Source: Physocladia obscura (Eukaryota; Chytridiomycota; Chytridiomycetes; Chytridiales; Chytriomycetaceae). Taken from it: DNA of 14,767 nt. The stretch spans positions 1 to 14,767 of the forward strand of contig JADGJH010000749.1 in NCBI GenBank assembly GCA_027596945.1. The letters are read 5' to 3'. Numbering within the stretch: the first letter of the stretch is position 1; every line of letters begins with the position of its first letter. The translations under genes were made by a program, and so were the position numbers. Positions 1-9,276 of the stretch are shown piece after piece. The notes beneath the pieces were generated by a model that was given only the letters and a program-made list of their open reading frames with translations, was not told the origin of the DNA and searched no databases.

Positions 1-37
1 TATTTTTTTTAACTTTTTTTTTTTTTTTTTTTTTCAG

Positions 38-3000
38 TATCAAGACTTTGACTCTTTCGATTCAAGACATTTCGTCGCGTATATCTATTGAGAAAAACTT
101 GGCGCTTCATAATGCTTCTCAAAAGATCGCATTCGGTATTCCGTTAAAAAAAGAAAAATTCCTGTCTCACTTGAAATCTAAGAATATTAATTTTTTTGCA
201 GAACTGCAACAACTCGCTTCTACAATCCAAAATACCAGCGTCCTTGAAACAGTCATTGAAATCGTCGACAAATTACCAGAAGGCGTTGTACCGGGAATAG
301 AGAACACGATTGAAAGCGAGCAAAGAGTAGAGCTTGTCAACAGTTTACCGGACGGCGTTGTCGTTGGCGTCGAACGCGCCATTGAAGTTGTTGAAACTGT
401 GGAGTTTGTTGACAGTCTTCCAGAAGATGTGTCTGTCGGCATTGAGCAAACAGTTCAAATCGACGAAACAATGGAATTTGTGGATAATTTACCACATGAT
501 GTTACTGTTGGAGTCGAAAGTGTAGTTGAAATTGCGGAAAGTGTCGAGTTTATGGATAGTCTTCCTGTAGATGTCATTGTTGGAATGAAGCACAATTTTC
601 AAATTGAAGAGACAGTTGAGTTTGTAGGCAGCTTACCTGATGGTGTCATTGCCGGTATTGAAAGCGTTGTTGAAATTGTTGAAACTGTTGAGTTTGTGGA
701 CAGCCTTCCAGAGGGTGTATCTGTTGGCATTGAGCAAGCAGTTCAAATTGAGGAAACAGTGGAACTTGTGGGCAGTTTACCAGATGGTATCATTGCTGGT
801 GTTGAAAGTATTGTTGAAATCGTTGAAACGGTTGAGTTGGTGGATAGCCTTCCAGAAGGCGTTGTTCCTGGTATTAAGCAAATAGTTCAAATCGATGAAA
901 CAGTGGAGCTTGTAGATAGCTTGCCTGATGGCGTCATTGTTAGTGTTGAAATCGTCGTTGACATTGTCGAAACTGTTGAGCTTGTGGACAGTCTTCCAGA
1001 ATGCGTTTCTGCTGGTATCGAGCAAACAATTCAAATCGAGGAAACAGAGGAACTTGTGGATAGTTTACCAGATGGTGTCACTGCTGGGGTCGAAAACGTT
1101 GTTGAAATTGTCGAAACTGTTGAGTTGGTGCAGAGTCTTCCAGATGGTGTTGTCGTTGGAATCAAAGACACTGCTGAAATTGTGGAAGTCGTGGAGTTTG
1201 TGCACAATTTACCAAACGGCACTATTGCTGGTGTCGAAAATGTTGTTCAAGTTGTTGAATCTCATGATTTTGTAAACAATCTTCCTGAAAATTTCATTGC
1301 TGACGTCGAGAACACTATTCAAATTGAAAGGACATTAGAGCTTGTGAGTAGCTTGCCAGATGGTGTTGTTGCTGGTGTCGAAAGTATTTTAGAAACTCTT
1401 GAAACTGTGGAATTTGTGGGCAGTATACCGGAGGATATTTTTGTTGGCATAGAGAACATTGATGATATTGTTGAAACGATCGAACTTGTTGACAGTTTAC
1501 CTGATGGTATTATAGTTGGTATCGAAAACATCGTTGAAATTATTGAAACTGTGGATTTTGTTGATAGTCTGCCAGAAGACTTTGCCATTGGTATTGAGAA
1601 AATTGTTCAAATCGATGAAACCGTGGAGCTGGTTAGCAGCTTGCCGGATGGCGTTATTGCAGGTGTTGAACATGTTGAGGAAATTGTCGAAACTGTGGAG
1701 TTGGTAGACAGTCTTCTGGAAGGTTTTGTTGTTGGAATCGAGGAAACTATTGAAATCAAAGAAACTGTGGAGCTTGTGAACAGCTTGCCAGAGGGTGTTG
1801 CTGCTGGTGCACAAAATGTTGTTCAGATTGTTGAAATAGTTGACTTGGTGGACAATTTACCTGATGGCGTTTTTGTCAAAATTGAGGATACTGTCGAGGT
1901 TGAAGCTGTCGAAACGATTGAAAACAGGACAGATTTCCCAGAAGATATTGATGATTTTGCTATCGGAGAAGAAACCATCGAAGTAGACGAGGAAATAATC
2001 GAAATCGTGGATAGTTTGCCAGACAGCGTTATCCTTGGCGTGAAAGGCGTGGTTGTTACGTCTGAAACATTTGACATTTTACCCGCAAGTAAAACTTTCA
2101 AAGGACCTGCCGCGATCGTAAACTTCTCAGTTGATGCCACCACAGTTCAAACTATTGAAGCCACTGAATTTGTCGATAAATTGTCTCGCAATTTTATTGC
2201 TGGCGTTGATAATGCCAAATATACCAAGGATATTGTTGAAAAATTAATCAATAATGAAGAATTTGACACTCGGGAAAATCTGCTGGAAGAAAATGCCATT
2301 AAGTCCATCAAATTGTTTTCAGAGAAAATTGAAGATGTTGAAACAATTTTCGCCATTAAAGAAACATCCGAAATTGTTGATATTTTGCCATCGGGCGTTA
2401 TCCCTGGAGTTGAAAGGATACAAACAGCTGAAACAGTTCAATATGTTGAAAGTGTTCTGGTTGATGAAATCGATGATCCCGAAAGTACAATCACTGTTGT
2501 TAATAGGGTGGAATTTGTGAACAATATGCCAGAAACTTATGCCAGTGTTCTTGAAACTGTTGAAACTGTTGAAATTGTTGAAATTGTGCGTGATTTACCA
2601 AAAGATTTTGTTGGCGATGATACAACAGTTGTGCAATTAGAACTTACAGAGTCTTCGGAACTTGTGGATGAATTGCCGACAGGAGAAGCTGCCGGAATCG
2701 AAAATATTATTGAAGTAATAGAAACTGTAGAAGTTGTGGACAGTTTATCGGACAGTTTTATCGAAGGAGAAGTTTATTTGACTGAAATTCGCGAAACAGT
2801 ACATATTGTGGATTCTTTGCCAGCCGCTGTTACCGTTGATCTTGCTGATCAGTCTTTTGAAGTCCTTGTTATAGAACAAACAGTGGATTTTATGGATACT
2901 TTGCCTTCAGGAGTTATTATTGGCGTTGAGAATACCGAAAAAATGATTACTATTGTGGATAGCTTTGCAGTTGGATCTAATGTCGCGGCCAATGAGGTCT

Positions 3001-6000
3001 TCAATGTAATTCCTGATAATTCGAACGTGTCAGTGTTTGAAGCGATAAACATTGTTCAGAACGTGGATCTTGCACAAGTTGCCGCAGTCCCTAATGTTGT
3101 GACTGAAAAATGTTTGCTTTCTTGTTTTTTTCTTGCTTATAATTTTACTTTTCACTGACATCAAATTTTCAGCTGATGCTTTTCAAGAATCAACGACAGA
3201 AACAATTGTTTCCCGCCTTCCGTTCGAATTTGAGGATGGAGTTGACGAAGTTTTTATTGAAGAAACTGTTATAGTTGAAGACATTGAATGTGATGGAACT
3301 TTAATTGGAACCACATATACCCTCGAAGAAACTGTTCTAATTAAAGAAGAATATATCTTTGACACGGAAAACCTTGTAATCTCAATTGGTGTGTTCTATT
3401 ATTTTTTATGTAACATCGATTAATCAATATTACAGAAGAATCAACCACTGTTGAACAAAGTATTGTCGAATTTGATGAAAGTTTGATCAATAAAGAGACT
3501 GTGACTGTTATTGAATCGACAGGCACTGACATATCAGTAGCTCTTGAAAATATCATTGAAGAATTCACTGGTATGTTTCAATATCCCAATCAATTGTGCA
3601 AGAAATTTGACTGAGTATTAAAATGTAAAAACTATCAAAGAAACGACAGTTGAAACTAGCATCACTGAAGATACTGCTGTCGAGATTATCTCTGGTAAAA
3701 TTCTTGGTTTCAAATATTTACAAATTTTTTGCTAAGACTTGCGAATAAAATTAGCTGAACGCGAGGTTGTTCCTAGCGAAATTCCAGGAGAGATTGTGGA
3801 AGAGCAAATCGCTCAAACCAAAGTTGACCCGTTCACGTACTTAGAGCAAGTTAAGTTGGCATTCAAGGATGATGAAGAAGCTTATGAAAACTTTATGGAT
3901 ACCCTGAGTGACCTTAAGAATCAAAGGTTTGTCGGCATTAAAAAAATTATAGTAAGTGTGCTAATTTTAAAAACAGAATTGGAACAGTGGAAGTTATTTA
4001 TTGCGTTATTTCCGCGTTCTTCGAGAATCCGTCTCTCGTTTTAAACTTTAATGTTTTTTTGCCATCTGGGTATCGTATTGAGTTGACCGATGATGCTGAA
4101 GACCCTTTTTTGGTGGTTACCCCGCGAAAACACTCTGTTGTTTCGAGTACATACCAAACTTTCAATGACCAAGACAGTATTTCTGCACGGATTCAATTTT
4201 CTGGTGATCGTGAAGCTGTTGCTAATTTGGTCGCTTTACCAAGTAAAAATATTTCTCGAACCAGTCTTATTGATGCGGTGTCGTACTTAGATCGAATTAA
4301 ATTGGCGTTTGCTGACGATGAAGATTCTTATGATAAATTTTTGGACACCTTGAGTGATCTAAAGCATAACAGGTTTAAAACAACCTCTTTTGTCTTTGGA
4401 AAAGTATGTTTATTGATTTTTATTTCATAGAATTGGGGCACGGGAGGTTATTTACCGAGTCTTGGCAATTTTATTCGAACATCCATCATTGGCTGTTGAT
4501 TTCAACATGTTTTTGCCGAATGGGTATCGCATTGACCTAACTGATGATTTAGAAGATCCGTTTTTTGTTTACACTCCCAACCGTACGAATTCAATTATCT
4601 CGACCGTTACATCAAAGGAATTCGGCGTATTTGCCGAAAACTCCATAGACGTCACTTCTGCTGTCGACGAAAGTGAAATCTCCAGCCCTCGCCATAGTGT
4701 AATTGATGCACTTGGATACTTGAACCGTGTCAAGTTAGTATATTCAAGCGATTTAGAAGCGTATGACAGGTTTATGGACACATTGAGCGACTTCAAAAGC
4801 CACAGGTTTCTATCCTCCTTTTATTCGTGTCATCATTTTTGACAAATTTTTCAGAATCGGAACTGTTGAGGTCATTTACCGCGTGATTTCTGCCTTCTTC
4901 GAAAATCCTTCTTTGGTCTTGGACTTCAATATCTTTTTGCCAAATGGCTATCGTATTGAATGGACAGATGATGCCGAGGATCCATTCTTTGTAATTACAC
5001 CTCAAAACAACGTCAGCTCAATTATGTCTGACGTCGCTTCTCAAAGTATAAATATTTTGCAACAAGATGGTGATGAATACTACGTTTTTAGTCCTGTTGG
5101 TACATTTGAAGCCGAGAGTGACATGTCTTATGATGTAACAGCAAAAAGTTCAAGTGTAATCGATGCTGTTGGTTATTTAGATAAAATTAAATCGGTATTT
5201 GTCAATGATTCTGAATTATATGACGGATTTGTTGATACTATGAGCGATTTACAACATCAAAGGTAGTGTGAGAAATTTTTTTCAAACTGTAGCTGATATT
5301 TTTCTGAATAGAATCGGTGTAATCGAAGTAATTTATCGCGTATTAACGGTGTTTTTTGACCAACCGTCGCTGGCTCTTGATTTTAACATGTTCCTACCAC
5401 CTGGTTATCGAATTGAGTTGACAAATAACCCCCAGGATCCTTTCCTGGTTTACACGCCCCACCGCAAAAATTCGTTGATTTCCACCGTCACTTCAAGAGG
5501 ATTAGATATTGTTCTTAATGAAAACTATACAGTTGCTTCCAAAAGCCTTGCCGGAACAAAAAGTAATGATGTTGGCTCTGCTTTTGACGATATACCCAGT
5601 CAAAGTGTTGAAATTGTGTCTGAACTTCCATTCAAGATTTCTGGATCAGTGGTTGAAGTTGTTATTGAAGAAACTGTCGCGGTTGAAACAGTTGATACTC
5701 AAGTCGAATTATCTGGTACTGTTGTTGAAATGGTGGAAGAACACATTATTGAAGAGACGCAGGTGATAGAAAAAAATGGTTTGTAGTGGTAAATTTTTCG
5801 TGTTGATTTTGCTTTGCTAAAATTTAACCAAAATGCCGGTTTCCTTAAAGACAATGCTTCAATCACAACTGATGCCGTTGCCGCATCTATTATAGAAGGT
5901 TTATCTATGGATATCAATGATGAACGAAGCGAATTTTCAGTCCAAACCCGTGGATCACGTTTAAGTGTTATGGATGCACTTGCTTATTTAGACAAAGTGA

Positions 6001-8208
6001 AATCTGTTTTTTCAAAACAGCCAGAAGTATATGATAAATTTTTGGATACAATGAGTGAATTCAAGTTGCGGAGGTTTGTGTGTTTGTTTTGTTTTGTGGT
6101 TTTTTTTTTTTTTTTTATTTTCCTGTTTTTTGACAAGAAAATAACAGAATCTCAACTGTGGATGTTATTCACCGAATTTTAAATACATTTTTCGAGCACC
6201 ATTCGCTCATTCTAGAGTTTAATATGTTCTTGCCTCCCGGCTATTATATTCAGCAGTCAGGAAGTTCCAATGAGTTTTTCATCCGGACTCCACATGGTAG
6301 AACGAATTCAATCATCTCAGATATTACCTCCCGAGATTTTGGCGCATCAGCAGTACAATCAACATACGGTGACGAAGGTGGCAGAGTTGTGCCTTCAGAA
6401 GATGATCTTGAATACTTTGAAATTGGTGAAGTGAGTATTTCCAAAACAAATATATAGTGTCTTTTTGTTTACTTAAGCTAATAAAAATGCCAGGTTGTCG
6501 TTTCATCGTCCGAGTCTCCACATCGAGAGAAATTTTCAGAATTCACAAAAATCTGGAATTCGCAACAAATTCCGTCAGATTCAGTGAAAATCAACATTGC
6601 CACGTTTGTTGCCGCCGGATTTTTTTCAAAGTCAAGTTCATCGAGAACACTTTTGTTGTCAAGCCCTGGCCCTGTTGGTGTGTGCTTATATCAATAATTT
6701 CTTTCGCGTGAAATCACTAACAGATATAACAGGTAGAAAAGGAAGTCGACTTTTGGAGTATATTTCTGACTCTTCATCTAGATTTAATGGCAATGGGAAT
6801 GTTTTGCTTTTGGCAGGAGCTCCAGGTTAGTTCGATTCTTGAAAAAATATTATTTTTACTTTTTTTTTTTTTTTTGTAAGGCTCTGGAAAAACAACGCTG
6901 TGTCAACTTCTTGCAGAGTCTCTAGAATTAGTACCTTATCGAGTTAACATGGCAGACATCAAGCATACTTCCAACATTCTTGGAGATCCAAAAAATCATA
7001 CTGCAAGCATCTTTGCGAAAATTGCGTCATCAACATCGGCAGGATCAATGATCCTCTTTGACGATTTTGATAAACTTGAAGATCCAACCGGAGAAATCGC
7101 GGCGACTTTATTGAAAATTTTATCCTCGCCAGAACCAGTTTTTATGGACGAGTATATTGGGGTTCAAATCGATTTGTTCTCCACGTTGTTTGTCATTACA
7201 ACTACGAATGCTGCATCTCTTCCAAATTCTTTCACAGGTTTAAGCAAAGTGACTACTATTGAGATTCCGGAAGCTACATTGCCAGAGAAAGTGGAGATTG
7301 GATTTTTTGCAATTGTTCCCGAGCTTTTAGAACAATATAGTTTGGTTTCTTCAAATGCACAGGGTAACATTGATATTCGCAAATCTGCAATTTCCACACT
7401 TGTTTATAAGTTTATGCCCGCTGCAAACTTGACTGCTCTGGAGAAGGAAATTAGATGGATTATTTCGCAGATTTGCGAGCGTGTGTTGCAAGATGAAGAG
7501 CTCGTGCTGGTTGTTGATGATTCTAATGTTCAAGAATTTATGCATTCTGAAGGTAAGGTGGTGAATGAAATTGAAGATTCTGAAGTGTGGGACAGTGTTG
7601 GGCTTGGGACATGTGTTTGGATTGGCACTGCTGGCGAACTCTTTTCAGTTGATACTATGGTTACTGAAGCAGATGGTGAAAGAGCTTTTGTATCGAACCA
7701 TGCAGATTCCTCTGAGATACATGTTGGTGTTACATTTGCGAAACGTTTTTTGAAATTGACCAGGACGGCTATTTATGAACAAAATGCTGTTGGACAAAGC
7801 CGTGTGTTTGTTGAGACAGCTGGTCTCGCGGAAGATGGTAATAATAATTTTTTTTTTAAAAGTTCTTTAGGGCCGTTTTAAATTTAGTTATTTTAATTTT
7901 TTTTATTAGGAACTCTGCAAGCAGCGACTGCTTTTGCTGTTGTGGCAAATGTTCTTCAATTTGCGATTCCAAATAGAACTGCGTTGTTGTGTTCCCTGAA
8001 GTTAACAGGGGCAATTGTTTCTGGAAACAAGGCATCTCTTGCTACTCGAATTGTAAAGGCATGCCAGCATGGAGCGAAAACTGTTATTCTTGCTAATTCA
8101 GCGAAAGATGTTTGGATAAGTGTGCCGGTCGAAATTGTTCGAGGAGTTGCGCCAATTTTTGTAAAGACGTTTAGTGAGCTTATTGCTGCATTCGCGGGTG
8201 ATGAATAA
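38..8208 (+). CDS. Giant repeat / 5xPAH / Lon-like pseudoenzyme fusion protein (5' partial, 16 exons in window)
   Basis: Exons read from GT..AG junctions with matching phases: 38-135, 202-3111, 3173-3388, 3436-3570, 3641-3694, 3755-3926, 3977-4372, 4431-4805, 4855-5262, 5312-5778, 5851-6073, 6148-6430, 6494-6677, 6724-6825, 6881-7837, 7910-8208 (TAA stop). They give 2425 codons; the first exon begins at a TTTTCAG acceptor, so the start lies off the window. Residue numbers count from the first full codon. Layout: 24-residue acidic repeats (54-605, degenerate to about 1135), five Sin3-like PAH domains (1161-1854), a Ser-rich linker, a Lon-type AAA+ module (about 1974-2215) and a Lon proteolytic fold (about 2240-2425). 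PAH domains are scaffolds that bind short helices of partner proteins in corepressor complexes; Lon is an ATP-dependent protease. Here the enzyme residues are largely lost, so a scaffold role is inferred. The chain could in principle be two transcripts, but every junction keeps frame and no stop, start or promoter is evident between modules. Confidence 0.82.
136..201 (+). other. Probable 66-nt stopless intron (multiple of three)
   Basis: The stretch reads open in the coding frame, but it begins with GTATTC after a G, ends in a T-tract plus GCAG, and splits a codon as G|AA. The introns at 3389-3435 and 3571-3640 restore the same phase-1 G|AA codon. Removing it deletes 22 Lys/Phe-rich residues unlike the neighbouring sequence. 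Either state keeps frame, so retention would produce a protein isoform. The transcript state cannot be proven from DNA. Confidence 0.62.
264..1919 (+). repeat. Protein-coding tandem array: 23 units of 24 residues (72 nt)
   Basis: Units start at 264 and recur every 72 nt without any insertion or deletion up to unit 23 at 1848. The consensus is roughly VDSLPDGVIAGVE followed by a variable segment and ETVEL/F. The Leu-Pro pair, the Gly near position 12 and the Glu-Thr-Val-Glu end are the most constant. Two flavours alternate for most of the array: units with Q[TI]VQI[DE]ET (3, 5, 7, 9, 11, 19) and units with VVEIVET (4, 6, 8, 10, 12, 18, 20), so the duplicating block was probably a 48-residue dimer. 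Codons for the same residue differ between units while residues are kept, which suggests selection on protein. The array is strongly acidic, with many Val, Ile and Glu. I recognise no named family; a regular beta-rich or elongated fold is a guess. Confidence 0.95.
1920..3694 (+). repeat. Degenerate continuation of the 24-residue repeat over four exons
   Basis: After unit 23 the register breaks but the motif returns at irregular spacing, for example VDSLPDSVILGV (about 2008), VDILPSGVIPGVE (about 2378), VDELPTGEAAGIE (about 2662), VDSLPAAVTV (about 2806) and MDTLPSGVIIGVE (about 2893). The small exons at 3173-3388, 3436-3570 and 3641-3694 keep the ETV-rich acidic composition and are all joined in phase 1, as expected for copied exon units. 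A related acidic stretch reappears within 5607-5778, between PAH4 and PAH5. This looks like the older, eroding edge of the array. Confidence 0.7.
3823..6256 (+). other. Five Sin3-type paired amphipathic helix (PAH) domains
   Basis: The domains, each spanning an intron, lie at 3823-4085, 4269-4539, 4702-4963, 5159-5420 and 5970-6256. Each shows the PAH pattern: YLxxVKxxF, then EVYDKFLDTMSxFK, an Arg, a V-I-x-R helix, FFEHPSLxLxFNxFLPPGYRI. In Sin3, PAH domains form four-helix bundles that grip an amphipathic helix of repressors such as Mad. Every copy here is interrupted by a phase-2 intron in the same Arg codon (AG|A), at 3926/3977, 4372/4431, 4805/4855, 5262/5312 and 6073/6148, so the copies arose by tandem duplication of a unit carrying that intron. 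Copies 1-4 also carry a tail of the form [DN]xx[EQ]DPFxVxTP after the last helix, followed in most copies by NS[IL]ISxVTS; copy 5 has a diverged form. I do not know this tail from Sin3. Sin3's downstream HDAC-interaction region is not seen. Confidence 0.9.
6724..7525 (+). other. Lon-type AAA+ ATPase module, partly degenerate
   Basis: Walker A is GAPGSGKT (residues 2005-2012), split by the intron 6826-6880. Walker B reads ILFDDFDK (2065-2072), where Lon has LLDEIDK, so the catalytic Glu is Asp2069. Sensor 1 Asn is present in TTTN (Asn2117). The arginine-finger segment (DRxEVIE in Lon) aligns with SKVTTIE, giving Lys2130 in place of Arg. The sensor-2 GVRxLERE segment aligns with NLTALEKE, with Thr2192 replacing Arg. 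The Tyr-containing pore loop (RTYIGAMPG in Lon) has no match in the corresponding region around residues 2046-2052. ATP binding is plausible, while hydrolysis and threading look doubtful. The alignments were made by eye from knowledge of Lon, so gap placement near the finger is the least certain part. Confidence 0.82.
7570..8208 (+). other. Lon-type proteolytic domain lacking the Ser-Lys dyad
   Basis: Fold-diagnostic Lon segments are visible: GTAGELFSVDT matches Lon's GGELLxIET; SRVFVETAG precedes EDG at the place of VHVPEGATPKDG; LTGAIV matches the MTGE strand; HGAKTVILA matches GGIKTVLIP; and the end resembles Lon's C-terminus. The catalytic Ser of PKDGPSAG aligns with Leu2329 in EDGTLQAA, and the catalytic Lys of GGLKEK aligns with Ala2371, counting back 12 residues from the shared KTV. 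About four residues are missing just before the Lys site. Peptidase activity is therefore unlikely. The last intron (7838-7909) falls in the codon of the active-site loop Gly. The TAA stop at 8206 overlaps an AATAAA. Confidence 0.82.
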
Positions 8209-8392
8209 ATTTGAAAGTGAGGTACAATAGAGACCAAGACGGTGTTAATAAAAAAACAAATCTGATTGAATCAGTTTTGGTCTTCTTTTTTTTTTGCTCT
8301 TTTTTCTTGTCTTCACAGAATCTGGCATGTGATCGAATTTGCACTTTTTGCTTCCATTTTTTATTGTGCTAAAAAAACACTTACACACAAAT
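8209..8392. promoter_or_regulatory. Short spacer: 3' end of giant gene and upstream region of cytochrome c
   Basis: Candidate poly(A) signals AATAAA lie at 8204-8209 (over the stop codon) and 8247-8252. A short perfect hairpin, CTGATT-G-AATCAG, follows at about 8262-8274, flanked by AGACCAA and TTGGTCT, which can also pair. A T/C-rich run covers about 8281-8308. No clear TATA box is seen. If the antisense candidate at 8542-8245 is real, this spacer also holds its 3' coding end. Confidence 0.4.
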
Positions 8393-8542
8393 ATGGCTGG
8401 TGCGTTCTCACCTTTGCTGGCACAGCGATAGCGATGATAGAGTAATACTTGGCAGGCTTGCAACTTCCGCTGAGCGACTGCAGTTTTGCGTAGACCTTTG
8501 CCTGGCTGGGACAACTGACAGTAGTTGCCAAGTCGGCATCAT
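8245..8542 (-). CDS. Weak candidate: small basic protein antisense to the cytochrome c 5' region
   Basis: On the minus strand an ATG at 8542 opens 43 codons to a good donor (AAAG|GTGAGA, exon end 8412). A 43-nt intron (8411-8369) ends in TTTTTTTAG, and a second exon runs to TAA at 8245, for 84 residues in total. The first half is Ser/Leu/Arg-rich, as in mitochondrial presequences; the second half is very basic, with KTRKKSKKKRRPK near the end. No family is recognised. In favour are the consensus splice signals in a CpG-rich stretch. Against it are the lack of homology, the absence of a minus-strand poly(A) signal, and an overlap with the preferred first exon of cytochrome c. Without splicing, a different frame reads a longer product ending in the same tail. 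Confidence 0.25.
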
Positions 8543-9180
8543 CGGAGCTGCGTTCCTTGTCCGGCTAATCGATGTTTATGATCAACTCTGTTGAGGCAAG
8601 AACATTATGACGTTATCATCTGCAAGTTTACCCCTGTTTCTCTGCCTGTTTCCTCACTACTTTTGTTTTTGCGATTTTCACTTTTTCTGACGTTTTTTTG
8701 TACACTCTGATAACTGATTTTTCGATTATAATTACAGGAGACGCTGTTAACGGAGCTAAACTTTTCAAAACTCGTTGTGCTCAGTGTCACGTTGTTGAGG
8801 CGGTGAGTTTCCTTCTTCGTTTATGCTTCTTTCTGCCTATGTTAACGTTATGGTTTAACTATTCTCATCATCGAGCACCCGCGCATATCTATTCACACTC
8901 ACTCACTCACATATATGTTCGATGTTACTAACAGGGACAACCACATAAAGTTGGGCCAAATTTGAACGGACTTTTCGGTAGGAAATCTGGATCCACGGCT
9001 GGATACTCTTATTCTGACGCCATGAAAACCAAGACTGTTACATGGACCGAGGAACAGCTTTTTGTCTACCTGGAGAACCCAAAGAAGTTTGTGCCAGGAA
9101 CGAAGATGGTCTTCGCCGGATTCAAAAAGGAATCCGACAGAAACGATATTATTGCGTATCTGAAGGACGCAACCAAGTAA
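8393..9180 (+). CDS. CYCS: Cytochrome c (mitochondrial electron carrier)
   Basis: The preferred model joins 8393-8399 (ATGGCTG), 8738-8802 and 8935-9180, giving 105 residues starting [12 protein letters not shown]. Exons 2 and 3 are certain. Cytochrome c carries electrons from complex III to complex IV in the intermembrane space. CAQCH is the heme-attachment motif with the His ligand, [14 protein letters not shown] is the family core, and PGTKMVFAG carries the axial Met. The introns are 8400-8737 (338 nt, unusually long and CpG-rich) and 8803-8934. Exon 1 is chosen because it restores the conserved Gly before Asp (G|GA). The alternative start at 8607 (MTLSSA|R, donor GTTTAC at 8626) gives a shorter intron but Arg at that place. 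A poly(A) signal AATAAA lies at 9209-9214. The gene follows the giant gene in the same direction and precedes elongin C by about 95 bp. Confidence 0.93.
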
Positions 9181-9208
9181 ACACTCATGATTTAGGCATT
9201 TATTCGAG

Positions 9209-9214
9209 AATAAA
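9209..9214 (+). terminator. Poly(A) signal AATAAA of cytochrome c
   Basis: A canonical hexamer lies 29 nt after the cytochrome c stop and about 60 nt before the split start codon of elongin C. Cleavage must therefore occur within a very short intergenic space that also has to hold the elongin C promoter. Confidence 0.6.
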
Positions 9215-9276
9215 ACGAGATAGTACTACAAATCTTTGAAATGTTTTTTTTTTATTTGAAAAAAGAACGGAAACAA

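Noticed and set aside
167..2356. Many long open frames on the minus strand and in the other plus frames over the repeat array
   Set aside because: They repeat with the 72-nt period and have Thr/Ser- or Leu/Lys-rich shadow compositions. They are a by-product of the codon pattern of the real + strand frame.
6457..6711. Frame starting at 6457 with Cys/His-rich peptide as a separate gene
   Set aside because: It reads across the acceptor at 6493 and the donor at 6678 of the giant gene. The frame that joins exons 6494-6677 and 6724-6825 leads directly into the Walker A motif.
7553..7650. A possible intron with donor GTAAGG at 7554 and acceptor TTTTCAG at 7648
   Set aside because: The enclosed sequence encodes the conserved Lon segment with GTAGELFS, so it must be exon.
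8420..8560. tRNA or box C/D snoRNA in the first cytochrome c intron
   Set aside because: No B-box (GGTTCGAATCC-like) for a tRNA, and the GATGATA near 8428 does not match box C with a properly placed box D. Only an inverted pair remains, mentioned as a finding.
8898..8912. ACTC tandem repeat in cytochrome c intron 2
   Set aside because: Only about three units within an intron; too short to be meaningful.
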